This document shows, one piece after another, positions 26,296 through 33,811 of a DNA stretch of 64,000 nucleotides. Source of the DNA: JAMLJG01 sp035327585 (GTDB lineage Bacteria; Verrucomicrobiota; Kiritimatiellia; CAIVKH01); assembly GCA_035327585.1 (NCBI GenBank), contig DAOLDD010000002.1:62001-126000 (forward strand), given 5' to 3'. The notes under the pieces were generated by a model. It did no database searches. It was not told where the DNA came from and was given only the letters and a program-made list of their open reading frames with translations. A program made the translations under genes and the position numbers. How positions within the stretch are numbered: the stretch's first letter is position 1; the number at the start of each line of letters is the position of its first letter.

Positions 26296-27051
26296 TCAAT
26301 CCCGGTCCCGGCGCTCCGCGTGAGGGCCGGTCAGCGGTACGAAGCGGACGGGCAACACGTCGCGCGCCTCCAGTGTCGCATCGTCACGCTTCGTCAACTG
26401 CCGCAAGGAGAGCACATCGAGGGTTTCGCCGACCGGGATGACCATGCGCCCGCCGATCTTCAATTGATCGACCAGCGGCTGCGGCACGTGCGAGGCGCCC
26501 GCGGTGACGATGATCGCGTCGAACGGCGCCTCCTCCGGCCAGCCGAGATAGCCATCGCCGGCACGCACCTGGATGTTTGTATACCCGAGGTCCGCGAGGT
26601 CGCGACGCGCACGCTCCGCAAGCGGCTCAACGATTTCGATCGTGAATACCACCGCGCCCATCTCCGCCAATACCGCCGCCTGGTACCCAGACCCCGTCCC
26701 CACCTCCAGGACCCGGTCGCCGGATCGCACCTCCGCCAATTCCGTCATCAACGCGACGATATACGGTTGCGAAATCGTCTGCCCGTGACCGATGGGCAGC
26801 GGACTATCCTGATAGGCATGTTCGCGAAGTTCCGCCGGAACGAGCCGGTGCCGCGGCATCGCGCGCATCGCGGCGAGGACATCGGGATTGCGGACGCCGC
26901 GCGCCTCGATCTGCCGCACCACCATCGCCTCGCGCATCATCGCCCAGCGTCCATCCTGCTCACCGTCCGGCTGGGCCCGGCAACTCGCTTGCATGAAAAG
27001 TCCCCCCATGACGGCCGTCGCGGCCACCCAGGTTGTTCGCAACACATTCAT
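26296..27051 (-). CDS. pcm: Exported protein-L-isoaspartate O-methyltransferase
   Basis: 251 residues. The catalytic core is clear: ERxxL-type region AYQDSPLPIGHGQTISQP, motif I RVLEVGTGSGYQAAVLAEMG (about 118-137) and VPQPLVDQLKIGG. Unlike most PIMTs it carries an N-terminal signal-like segment (residues 1-27, ending CRAQ), so it should act in the periplasm. The enzyme repairs isoaspartyl residues with S-adenosylmethionine, whose presence outside the cytoplasm is a known puzzle. It stands alone, divergent from fabI. Confidence 0.85.
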   Translation of the reverse strand: MNVLRTTWVAATAVMGGLFMQASCRAQPDGEQDGRWAMMREAMVVRQIEARGVRNPDVLAAMRAMPRHRLVPAELREHAYQDSPLPIGHGQTISQPYIVALMTELAEVRSGDRVLEVGTGSGYQAAVLAEMGAVVFTIEIVEPLAERARRDLADLGYTNIQVRAGDGYLGWPEEAPFDAIIVTAGASHVPQPLVDQLKIGGRMVIPVGETLDVLSLRQLTKRDDATLEARDVLPVRFVPLTGPHAERRDRD

Positions 27052-27145
27052 GTTTTCATGCTACCCGCCGCTCCGATGAAGGGCGAGCTTGAAACGACGG
27101 GATCGATTGTGCGAACCTGTGCGCCTGAATTCAGGAGGTCTTGGC

Positions 27146-27943
27146 ATGATTGAAGCAGGCAAAACGTACGTCGTCATGGGGTTGCTCAACAGTGATTCGA
27201 TCGCATTCGCCATCGGGCGGGTCATCGAGGCGCATGGCGGCAAGGTGATCTACACGGTCCAGAACGAGCGGCTGAAACGCATTTTCTTTGATCGCAGCAA
27301 GGACCTCACCCCGGAACAGATCGCCGCCCTCGACATCCGCTACTGCGACGTCACCGTGGAGGAGGAGCTGAAGACGTTTTTCGCCGGACTTGGCGAACTC
27401 GCCGGCGTCGTGCACTCCATCGGCTACGCGAATCCCAAGACCTGCCTCGGCGCGGAGTTCCACACCGATGCGATCGACGACCTTAAACAGGCATTTCACA
27501 TCAGCGCCGTTTCCCTCGCCTCCGTCGTACGCCATGCCTACCCGCACATGACGCAGGGCGGCGCCGTGGTCGCGCTGACGTTTGAATCGCGTTTCGCCTT
27601 CCCGCACTACAACTGGATGGGCGTCAACAAAGCCGCGCTCGAAGCCGTCGTTCGCGCGCTGGCCCGCCGACACGGGCGCGACCTCATCCGCGTGAACGCG
27701 GTGTCCGCCGGCCCGGTCGCCACGAAGGCCGCGACTTCAATTCCCCACTTCGACATGCTCGCCTCGACGTGGAATAAAATCAGCCCGCTGCCGTGGGACG
27801 TATTCGCGGAGAAGACCGAAGTCGCGAATGCCTGCGCTTTCCTGCTCGGCCCCCTGTCGAAGAAGATCACGGGCCAGACCATCTATGTCGACGGCGGCGC
27901 CTCCATCATCGGCGGCGAAATGACGCCGGAAGAACGCGGATAA
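27146..27943 (+). CDS. fabI: Enoyl-ACP reductase, InhA-like FabI
   Basis: 265 residues. It has the divergent-SDR cofactor pattern MGLLNSDSIAFAIG, HSIGYANP, and the active-site Tyr/Lys in HYNWMGVNKAALEA. The other active-site position, Tyr in E. coli FabI, is Phe here (TFESRFAFPHYN, nine residues before the Tyr), as in mycobacterial InhA. It reduces enoyl-ACP in the last step of fatty-acid elongation. AGGAGG lies 8 bp before ATG 27146. The next gene starts 13 bp downstream. Confidence 0.9.
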   Translation: MIEAGKTYVVMGLLNSDSIAFAIGRVIEAHGGKVIYTVQNERLKRIFFDRSKDLTPEQIAALDIRYCDVTVEEELKTFFAGLGELAGVVHSIGYANPKTCLGAEFHTDAIDDLKQAFHISAVSLASVVRHAYPHMTQGGAVVALTFESRFAFPHYNWMGVNKAALEAVVRALARRHGRDLIRVNAVSAGPVATKAATSIPHFDMLASTWNKISPLPWDVFAEKTEVANACAFLLGPLSKKITGQTIYVDGGASIIGGEMTPEERG

Positions 27944-27956
27944 CCAGGAGCACACC

Positions 27957-29174
27957 ATGGCGCAGCGCATCACGGAAGAATTCGTACGCCGCATTCCGAA
28001 AACGGAACTGCACGTCCATCTCGACGGCTCGCTGCGGATCCCCACCCTGATCGAGCTCGCGAAGGCGGGCAAGGTCAAGCTCCCGTCCTACACCGAAGCG
28101 GGACTCCGCGAGAAAATCTTCAAGGATTTCTACAAAGACCTGCCCGATTATCTCGCCGGTTTCGCCTACACCTGCGCGGTGATGCAGAACGCCGAGAATA
28201 TCGAGCGCATCGCCTACGAACTCGCGCAGGACCACCTCGCCGAAGGCGTTCGCTACGTTGAAGTGCGCTTCGCGCCGCAACTGCACGCGCAGGAAGGTTT
28301 CTCGATGGAGCAAGCCGTGCGCGCCGCGGTTAAGGGCTTCGAGCGTGCGCAGAAAGAGCACAACCGCACGCCGGAGGTTAAGGCGGGTCGCGACATCCCG
28401 TTCCACTTCGGCATCATCGTCTGCGCGCTCCGCTTCTTTAACGAGTACATGTCGCCGTACTACAGCGCGATCACACGGTTGATGTCCTACGCGCCGCGCA
28501 AGCAGGTCATCGCGGCGGCGTCATTGGAACTCGCGCGCGCCGCCGCCGTATTGCGGCACGACCTCGGCATGCCGGTCGTCGCGTTCGACCTCGCCGGCGC
28601 GGAAGCCGGCTATCCGGCGGAGGATCACAAGGCCGCGTTCCAGTACGCGCACAGCCACTTCATCCGCAAGACCGTGCACGCGGGCGAGGCATACGGGCCC
28701 GAGTCCATTTTCCAGGCCATCACCGATTGCTACGCCAATCGCATCGGCCACGGCACCTGGCTCTTCGCCGACGACATGGTCCGCAACCCGGCCATTGAGG
28801 ACCCGAAGGCCTACGTGCACAACCTCGCGGAGTACATCGCCAGCCAGCGCATCTGCATCGAAGTCTGCCTCACCAGCAACCTGCAGACGCTGCCGCACAT
28901 GAAATCCATCGCGAAGCACCCGCTGCGCCAGATGCTGGATCACAATCTCTCCGTTAGCATCTGCACCGACAACCGGCTCGTGTCCAACACCACCGTCACC
29001 AACGAAATCATGCTCGCCGTCCAGCACCTCAAACTGACGCCACGCGAGCTGCGCAACGTCGTCGTCGCCGGCTTCAAGGGCAGCTTCTTCCCCGGCGACT
29101 ACACCGCCAAGCGCGCCTACGTCCGCCAGGCCATCGACCGCTACGAGCAGCTCGAAACCGAATTGCTGGCCTGA
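27957..29174 (+). CDS. add: Adenosine deaminase family protein
   Basis: 405 residues, a TIM-barrel amidohydrolase. Metal ligands are visible in ELHVHLDGSL (H19, H21), the later HAGE motif with the catalytic Glu, and SICTDNRLVS with the metal Asp. The residue after that Asp is Asn, where mammalian ADA has Asp; this occurs in bacterial members. It most likely deaminates adenosine or a related purine. It is longer than the usual 330-350 residues, with an insertion near residues 120-150 (EHNRTPEVKAGRD). SD: AGGAG. Confidence 0.85.
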   Translation: MAQRITEEFVRRIPKTELHVHLDGSLRIPTLIELAKAGKVKLPSYTEAGLREKIFKDFYKDLPDYLAGFAYTCAVMQNAENIERIAYELAQDHLAEGVRYVEVRFAPQLHAQEGFSMEQAVRAAVKGFERAQKEHNRTPEVKAGRDIPFHFGIIVCALRFFNEYMSPYYSAITRLMSYAPRKQVIAAASLELARAAAVLRHDLGMPVVAFDLAGAEAGYPAEDHKAAFQYAHSHFIRKTVHAGEAYGPESIFQAITDCYANRIGHGTWLFADDMVRNPAIEDPKAYVHNLAEYIASQRICIEVCLTSNLQTLPHMKSIAKHPLRQMLDHNLSVSICTDNRLVSNTTVTNEIMLAVQHLKLTPRELRNVVVAGFKGSFFPGDYTAKRAYVRQAIDRYEQLETELLA

Positions 29175-29195
29175 TCTGCGCGGGAGAACGGAATC

Positions 29196-29606
29196 ATGCT
29201 CGAGCGTTTTTCGGTTTCACTGGAAGACAAGCTGCTCCAACAGTTCGACCGCTTTCTCAAGGCGCGCAAGTATGTGAACCGCTCTGAGGGCGTCCGCGAC
29301 CTGATCCGCAAGGCGCTCGTTCACCAGGAAGTCGAGGCCGACCGCGAGGTCGTCGGCGTCATCTCCCTGGTGTACGACCACCACCAGCGCCAGTTGCAGG
29401 ATCGGCTCACCGAGATCCAGCACCAGTTCCACCACGACGTCGTATCGACGACCCACATCCACCTGAACCACGACGACTGCCTCGAAGTCATCATTGTCCG
29501 CAGCAAAGCCTCCCGCGCCAAGGCCCTCGCCGACCAGTTGATCGCCCTCCGCGGCGTCAAGGACGGCACCCTCAACATGAGCGCCGCCGGCCCCCACCTG
29601 CATTAA
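29196..29606 (+). CDS. nikR: Nickel-responsive regulator NikR
   Basis: 136 residues. An N-terminal ribbon-helix-helix (1-45) binds DNA; the C-terminal ACT-like domain holds the nickel site. The four ligands fall on the numbering known from E. coli NikR: H76, H87, H89 and C95. With nickel bound, NikR represses nickel uptake. The uptake genes follow after a terminator and a NikR-type palindrome at 29755-29784. This ties regulator and target together. Confidence 0.95.
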   Translation: MLERFSVSLEDKLLQQFDRFLKARKYVNRSEGVRDLIRKALVHQEVEADREVVGVISLVYDHHQRQLQDRLTEIQHQFHHDVVSTTHIHLNHDDCLEVIIVRSKASRAKALADQLIALRGVKDGTLNMSAAGPHLH

Positions 29607-29626
29607 CGCAGGCCATCCCAAATCCG

Positions 29627-29733
29627 GGTTGGCCCCCAGCGGGCTTGTCCCGCTGGAGCCGAAGTTCGCTCAGCTATTGCGCGGGCGGGAGTCTGGCGGG
29701 TTTTGGGCCAACCTCCAGTCCCGCCCGCTTTTT
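29627..29733 (+). terminator. Hairpin region after nikR, with repeat copy i and an intrinsic terminator
   Basis: GGTTGGCCC (29627) and GGGCCAACC (29705) form an outer arm pair. Inside is the dispersed hairpin CCAGCGGG-CTTGT-CCCGCTGG (29636-29656). A further stem, GCGGGCGGGA..CTGG (29681-29696) with CCAGTCCCGCCCGC (29715-29728), is followed by TTTTT. The last stem is a convincing intrinsic terminator for nikR; the outer pair would compete with it. Confidence 0.75.
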
Positions 29734-29754
29734 CAGTTGCAATCGACGCGCGAC

Positions 29755-29784
29755 GTGATAATACGAATATGCGTTTCGTAACAC
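29755..29784 (+). promoter_or_regulatory. Candidate NikR operator overlapping a -10 element
   Basis: Half-sites GTGATAA (29755) and GTAACAC (29778) are separated by 16 bp. NikR operators known in some lineages use GTGTTAC/GTAACAC half-sites; the right half is a perfect match, the left has two mismatches. GATAAT (29757-29762), close to a -10 TATAAT, lies in the left half. The site is 26 bp before the start of the first nickel gene. Confidence 0.6.
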
Positions 29785-29810
29785 CACTGGTTCCAGCCGG
29801 AAGGAAATCC

Positions 29811-30578
29811 ATGAAGAAAACACTTGGACCGCTGCTCGCCGCTGCGTTGCTGCCCATCGGCGGCGCCGTCGCGCACCACGCCTTGGAATTCATTGAATTG
29901 GAGAGCTACTCGACCTCACGGAAGGGCGAATGGCTCTTTCACCTCCACTATGACTTCATGAGCGAGGACAAGAACGACCCACGTCAGGACCACTGGGAAA
30001 TCACGCCCGGCCTGGCCTATGGCATAACGGACCGGCTCATGTTCGATGTGCACGGGCATTATGCGAAATTCGAGAACGGGCTTGTCCTTGAGGAGCGCCA
30101 GGCGGAATTCGAACCCAATGGCCCCTCCCCCTTCTTCGAGGCGATGGCCTTCACCCTGCAATATCGCGTGACGGAGGGCGCGCCGGTTGATGTCGCCGTG
30201 TCCGGTACCTTCGAGCTGCCGATGGAGCGTGCGAAGGACCTGCTGGGCAGCGAAGAGGTCTACGCCGCGAGCCTGATCCTCACGCGGAATTTTGGGGTGC
30301 ACGGAAATATCACGCTCAATCTGGGCTCGGAGTGGGAAGGCGGGGAGGATTCCCAAAGCTGGGGCATCGGCATCCGCGAATCGCTTACCGGGCAACCCCA
30401 CGGCACCGCCGCCGGCATCGAATTCCTGGGGGCGTTCGACGACTTCGAGGACTCGTGGTCCGTCCTGCCGGGCATCTACATCCCAATCAACGAGCAGACC
30501 ATTCTCAAAACCGGTTTCGAAGTCGGCAAGGGCGCCGATTACACCCGCGCCAACATCACCCTGATGCACCGCTTTTGA
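29811..30578 (+). CDS. Outer-membrane beta-barrel-like protein of the nickel locus
   Basis: 255 residues. A signal peptide (1-20, cleaving near AVAHH) precedes alternating beta-strand sequence that ends in aromatic Phe (MHRF), the usual outer-membrane insertion signal. The mature N-terminus is His- and acid-rich (HHALEFIELE). No TonB box is visible. As first gene after the NikR-type site, and overlapping nikK by 4 bp (TTGA), it is a good candidate for nickel passage through the outer membrane. Start at ATG 29811 with AAGGAA; the upstream ATG lies inside the operator. Confidence 0.65.
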   Translation: MKKTLGPLLAAALLPIGGAVAHHALEFIELESYSTSRKGEWLFHLHYDFMSEDKNDPRQDHWEITPGLAYGITDRLMFDVHGHYAKFENGLVLEERQAEFEPNGPSPFFEAMAFTLQYRVTEGAPVDVAVSGTFELPMERAKDLLGSEEVYAASLILTRNFGVHGNITLNLGSEWEGGEDSQSWGIGIRESLTGQPHGTAAGIEFLGAFDDFEDSWSVLPGIYIPINEQTILKTGFEVGKGADYTRANITLMHRF

Positions 30579-31240
30579 ACCTGCGCACTTCCACGCTTCT
30601 TGGGCTGCTGTCGGTCGGGGCCCTCCTGGCCCCGACCGGCGGTAGCGCACACGAATTCTGGCTGGATGCCGATTCGCTTCGGCCCCCGCCGGACACCGAG
30701 ATCGCCGTCTATGTCAGAAGCGGGCATTACTTTCCCGCCAGCGCGCTGCTCCTCTCTGATCGTCTGCTGCGCAGCTTGACCGTGACCGACGATGTCGGCG
30801 TCCGTGACATCCCCAGCGTTGCGGACAAGCGTGAACGCGTGGCGCGCCTGCTGGTGCGATCCAACGGAGTCCACCGCATCGATCTCACGATCCAGCGTCC
30901 CCAGATGATGAAACCCGACGCTTGGGCCCGGCTCTGGCTTGTTCCGTCCGGCGTCCAATCGGACCCCACGCTCTACACCGCGGGGCAGGGACTTGAACTC
31001 GCACCCCGCACTCCGATTGAAAACGCGCGTGTCGGCGCTCCCCTTCCCATCTCGGCGCTGCGCGACGGGACTCCGCTGCGCGCACGCATTCAGATTCAGG
31101 CCGCGGAAGGCGGCGGCGCATGGATCAATTCCACGCCCGATGAACCTGGTGAATACACGCCCCGCAAATCCGGACGACACATCGCCATCGTGAGCGACGG
31201 TGGGCAAACGTCCACCCTCGTCTTCGAGGTATCCCCGTGA
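30575..31240 (+). CDS. nikK: NikK-like periplasmic component of the nickel ECF transporter (DUF4198)
   Basis: 221 residues. A signal peptide ends near GGSAHEFWLD; that first mature stretch, AHEFWLDAD, is the hallmark of DUF4198 nickel/cobalt-associated proteins. The rest looks like beta-sandwich domains ending in SGRHIAIVSDGG. A TTG start gives the 4-bp overlap with the barrel gene and the whole signal peptide; no ATG fits. The next gene also overlaps by 4 bp. It probably binds or delivers nickel to the membrane transporter. Confidence 0.75.
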   Translation: MNLRTSTLLGLLSVGALLAPTGGSAHEFWLDADSLRPPPDTEIAVYVRSGHYFPASALLLSDRLLRSLTVTDDVGVRDIPSVADKRERVARLLVRSNGVHRIDLTIQRPQMMKPDAWARLWLVPSGVQSDPTLYTAGQGLELAPRTPIENARVGAPLPISALRDGTPLRARIQIQAAEGGGAWINSTPDEPGEYTPRKSGRHIAIVSDGGQTSTLVFEVSP

Positions 31241-31656
31241 ACCGGCTCATCGCCCTGCTTTGGTTGCTCGCTGCGACCGGCACCCTCGCCCACGGCATCG
31301 ACGCACACCTCATCGAAGGTGGCGCGGGAATCGCCGTCCGCTACGCGGATGGCACGCCGGCCGCATTCGCCGAGGTAAAGATCCATCCGCCGCACAACGA
31401 CGAACTCTTCCAGGAAGGACTCACCGATCGAGAAGGCCGTTTCGTATTCCATCCGACGACGAACGGCGTCTGGCGAATTGCGGTCGACGATGGCATGGGC
31501 CATGCCGTGGCGGTGGACCTGCCGGTCGGCTCGCTTCCCGCCCCACCCGCCGCGCCTGCGCAACGCATGTCCCGAACCTTGGGGATATTGACCGGGATCA
31601 GTCTCATCTGGGCCCTCTTCAGCAGCTACGGCTGGTGGCGCGCGAGGCGGTCGTAG
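31237..31656 (+). CDS. nikL: NikL-like membrane-anchored accessory protein
   Basis: 139 residues: signal peptide (1-18), a single carboxypeptidase-regulatory-like beta domain (about 25-95, DREGRFVFHP), a Pro/Ala linker and a C-terminal membrane anchor (about 112-132). The His-rich mature start AHGIDAHLIEGG could bind metal. This is the layout of NikL proteins that accompany NikM in nickel ECF systems. Two bases separate it from nikM. Confidence 0.75.
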   Translation: MNRLIALLWLLAATGTLAHGIDAHLIEGGAGIAVRYADGTPAAFAEVKIHPPHNDELFQEGLTDREGRFVFHPTTNGVWRIAVDDGMGHAVAVDLPVGSLPAPPAAPAQRMSRTLGILTGISLIWALFSSYGWWRARRS

Positions 31657-31658
31657 CC

Positions 31659-32270
31659 ATGCACCTCTCGGAAGGCATTCTCTCCGGCCCGGTCCTCGCG
31701 GGGGGCGCGATCTTCGCAGCACTGGGCGTCGCCAAGGGCCTGCGGGCGATGGAGGACGACGACATTCCGCGCACGGCGATCCTGACCACGGCCTTCTTCG
31801 TCGCCTCGCTGATCCATGTGCCGATTGGACCCGCCAGCATTCATCTCATTCTCTCGGGCCTGTGCGGACTTCTGCTCGGCTGGCGCACCTTTCCCGCCCT
31901 GCTGGTGGCGCTTTTCCTGCAAGCCATCCTCTTCGGATTCGGCGGGCTCACCGTGCTCGGCGTCAACACGTTCATCCTCGCGACGCCCGCTGTCGCGCTT
32001 GGCCTGATCGGACGGACCTGGCTGCAGGCGTCCGCCATCGATCCGCGACGCGCCGCGATCTGCGGGGCGCTGGTCGGTTCGATATCGATCCTCTTCAGCG
32101 GTCTGCTCGCCGCCGGCGCCCTCGCGCTCTCCGCGCGCAGTTTTATCGGGGCGGCGGGATTCCTGCTCGCGGCCCATGCGCCACTGATGGTCGTTGAAGG
32201 AATCCTCACCGCTGGAATCGCGACCTTCCTCGCCCGCGTACGTCCCGAACTCTTCACGGGAAACCGCTAG
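31659..32270 (+). CDS. nikM: Nickel ECF transporter substrate-binding membrane protein (CbiM/NikM)
   Basis: 203 residues with about six membrane helices. The N-terminus MHLSEGIL has the conserved second-position His that, in CbiM/NikM proteins, folds into the pore and ligates the metal. NikM gives specificity; NikQ and NikO couple it to ATP. The nickel rather than cobalt reading comes from nikR, nikK and nikL alongside. I start at ATG 31659 because the metal motif must be N-terminal. Confidence 0.88.
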   Translation: MHLSEGILSGPVLAGGAIFAALGVAKGLRAMEDDDIPRTAILTTAFFVASLIHVPIGPASIHLILSGLCGLLLGWRTFPALLVALFLQAILFGFGGLTVLGVNTFILATPAVALGLIGRTWLQASAIDPRRAAICGALVGSISILFSGLLAAGALALSARSFIGAAGFLLAAHAPLMVVEGILTAGIATFLARVRPELFTGNR

Positions 32271-32272
32271 CC

Positions 32273-32983
32273 ATGGCCCTCCTTTCCTTTATCGATTCCC
32301 CCTCGCCGATTCACCGGATCGATCCGCGCGCGCGCCTGGTCGTATGCGCGCTGCTGCTGGCCGTGCTGGCCGTGACGCAGGACCTGCGCATACTGCTCGC
32401 CGCCTGCGCGGCGGGCATCCTCGCGCTCATCGCCTTCCGACTGCCCTCCGCATTGCTTGCGCGCCGGTTCCTCGCCCTCAATCTCTTCCTCGCAATGTGG
32501 TGGATTACCGTGCCGTGGCTTGACCCGAAGGACGGCGAATACCTCGCGCTCGCCGCAACCGCAAAGGCCAACGCGATGCTGCTGCTCATTTCGCTGCTCG
32601 TCAGCACGATCGACGTCGTCACCCTCGGCCACGCGCTGGCGCATCTGCGCATTCCCCGCAAACTCGTGCACCTGCTGCTCTTCACCGCGCGCTACGCGGA
32701 GCTGCTCTGGTCCGAACAACAGCGCATGCAGCGTTCGATGCGCGCGCGTGCGTTCCGCCCCCGTTGCGACCGCCACACGTATCGCTCGCTTATCCACCTG
32801 CTGGGCATGCTCGTGGTCCGCAGCATCGACCGCGCGGATCGCATCCTCGCCGCGATGAAATGCCGCGGCTACCGGGGCGAATTCTTCCTGCTGCACCATT
32901 TTCATTTCCGACCCGCCGACGCCCTGTTCCTCTTCATCGGGATTGACCTCGCGGTCCTCCTGGCCCTATGGAACTGGGCATGA
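32273..32983 (+). CDS. nikQ: Nickel ECF transporter T-component (NikQ/CbiQ)
   Basis: 236 residues with four to five membrane helices. The coupling motif typical of EcfT proteins is seen in MRARAFRPR (about 160) and AMKCRGYRGE (about 197), which contact the ATPase. Located 2 bp after nikM and overlapping nikO by 4 bp (ATGA). It anchors the ATPase to the substrate-binding protein in the inner membrane. Confidence 0.88.
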   Translation: MALLSFIDSPSPIHRIDPRARLVVCALLLAVLAVTQDLRILLAACAAGILALIAFRLPSALLARRFLALNLFLAMWWITVPWLDPKDGEYLALAATAKANAMLLLISLLVSTIDVVTLGHALAHLRIPRKLVHLLLFTARYAELLWSEQQRMQRSMRARAFRPRCDRHTYRSLIHLLGMLVVRSIDRADRILAAMKCRGYRGEFFLLHHFHFRPADALFLFIGIDLAVLLALWNWA

Positions 32984-33636
32984 CAGCGCCGCTCCTCACC
33001 TTTCGCGACCTGCATTACGCGCACCCCGGCGGCGCCGACGTGCTGCGGGGCGCCTCCATGTCGCTGGCCCCGGGTGAACGGGTCGGCCTGACCGGCGCGA
33101 ACGGGTCCGGGAAAAGCACCCTGCTCCACCTCGCCGTCGGGCTCTACAAGCCGGCCTCCGGCGAAATCATGTACGACGGGCGCGAGCGGCGCACCGAACG
33201 CGATTTCGAAGACATGCGCCGCGGCGTCGGCTTGCTCTTCCAAAATTCGGACGACCAGCTTTTCTGCACGACCGTCGAGGAGGACCTCGCCTTCGGCCCG
33301 TTTAACCTCGGCTGGCCGCGCGACCGCGTCGCCGCGCGGGTGGAACAGGTGCTGGGGCAACTGGCCATCGCCCCGCTCGCCCGGCGCGTGACCTATCGCC
33401 TCTCCGAGGGCGAAAAGCGACTCGTGGCGCTGGGCACCCTGCTCACCATGGAGCCGCGCGTCCTCCTTCTCGATGAACCGACCAACGGGTTGGATGACGC
33501 CGCCCGCGCGCGGCTGCTGGATATCCTGCACGAGCTCCCCGTCGCCATGTTGATCGCGACGCACGACACCGCCCTGCTCGACGCGCTCGCCGCAACGCGC
33601 GTCCACCTCGCGAACGGCGTCCTCGCGGCCCGCTGA
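32980..33636 (+). CDS. nikO: Nickel ECF transporter ATPase (NikO/CbiO)
   Basis: 218 residues with the complete ABC set: Walker A GANGSGKST (about 37-45), Q-loop FQNSDDQLF, signature LSEGEKRLV, Walker B VLLLDEPTNGLD and the switch His in IATHD. I choose ATG 32980, which overlaps nikQ by 4 bp; an ATG four codons upstream is possible. The TGA stop abuts repeat site C, whose right flank contributes the TGA in the form CTGAAATTT. Confidence 0.9.
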   Translation: MTAPLLTFRDLHYAHPGGADVLRGASMSLAPGERVGLTGANGSGKSTLLHLAVGLYKPASGEIMYDGRERRTERDFEDMRRGVGLLFQNSDDQLFCTTVEEDLAFGPFNLGWPRDRVAARVEQVLGQLAIAPLARRVTYRLSEGEKRLVALGTLLTMEPRVLLLDEPTNGLDDAARARLLDILHELPVAMLIATHDTALLDALAATRVHLANGVLAAR

Positions 33637-33639
33637 AAT

Positions 33640-33685
33640 TTACAACGTCTGTAAAAGCTTTTTTGGGGACTTACAACGTCTGTAA
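33640..33685 (-). repeat. Paired 15-bp dyad element, site C
   Basis: Two perfect consensus copies (TTACAACGTCTGTAA as read on +; 33640-33654 and 33671-33685), 31 bp apart, with spacer AAGCTTTTTTGGGGAC. It lies between the convergent ends of nikO and the kinase gene and begins 3 bp after the nikO stop. Confidence 0.92.
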
Positions 33686-33696
33686 TTTAAAGCGCT

Positions 33697-33801
33697 CCCC
33701 AAACCCGGCTCGCTCGGAGAGCTCGCCCTACCCGTTTGTCGGATTTCTTTGAATTCCTGGGTAGGGCGAGGTGTCCCACCGAGCTGTACTCGGGTTTTGG
33801 G
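33697..33801. repeat. Large palindromic element, copy 1
   Basis: About 105 bp with outer arms CCCCAAACCCG / CGGGTTTTGGG and a perfect 12-bp inner stem CTCGCCCTACCC / GGGTAGGGCGAG (33722-33733 and 33759-33770). A second copy with the same outer text lies at 52889-52987. It sits right after repeat site C and before the stop of the minus-strand kinase gene. It has no coding content and looks like a small non-autonomous palindromic repeat. Confidence 0.8.
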
Positions 33802-33811
33802 ATGGCCTCTA

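Noticed and set aside
28960..28995. Asn in place of the second Asp in the adenosine deaminase TDN motif as a loss of function
   Set aside because: Bacterial adenosine deaminases with TDNR are known to me, so the change is not a sign of inactivity.
30332..30574. Longer upstream frame for nikK
   Set aside because: The extension overlaps the barrel gene in another frame and would bury the signal peptide; TTG 30575 gives a 4-bp overlap and a proper N-terminus.
33640..33685. Dyad pair as a conventional intrinsic terminator
   Set aside because: The dyad arms are only 5 bp and AT-rich with no strong stem; site B also lies between divergent genes, where no terminator is needed.
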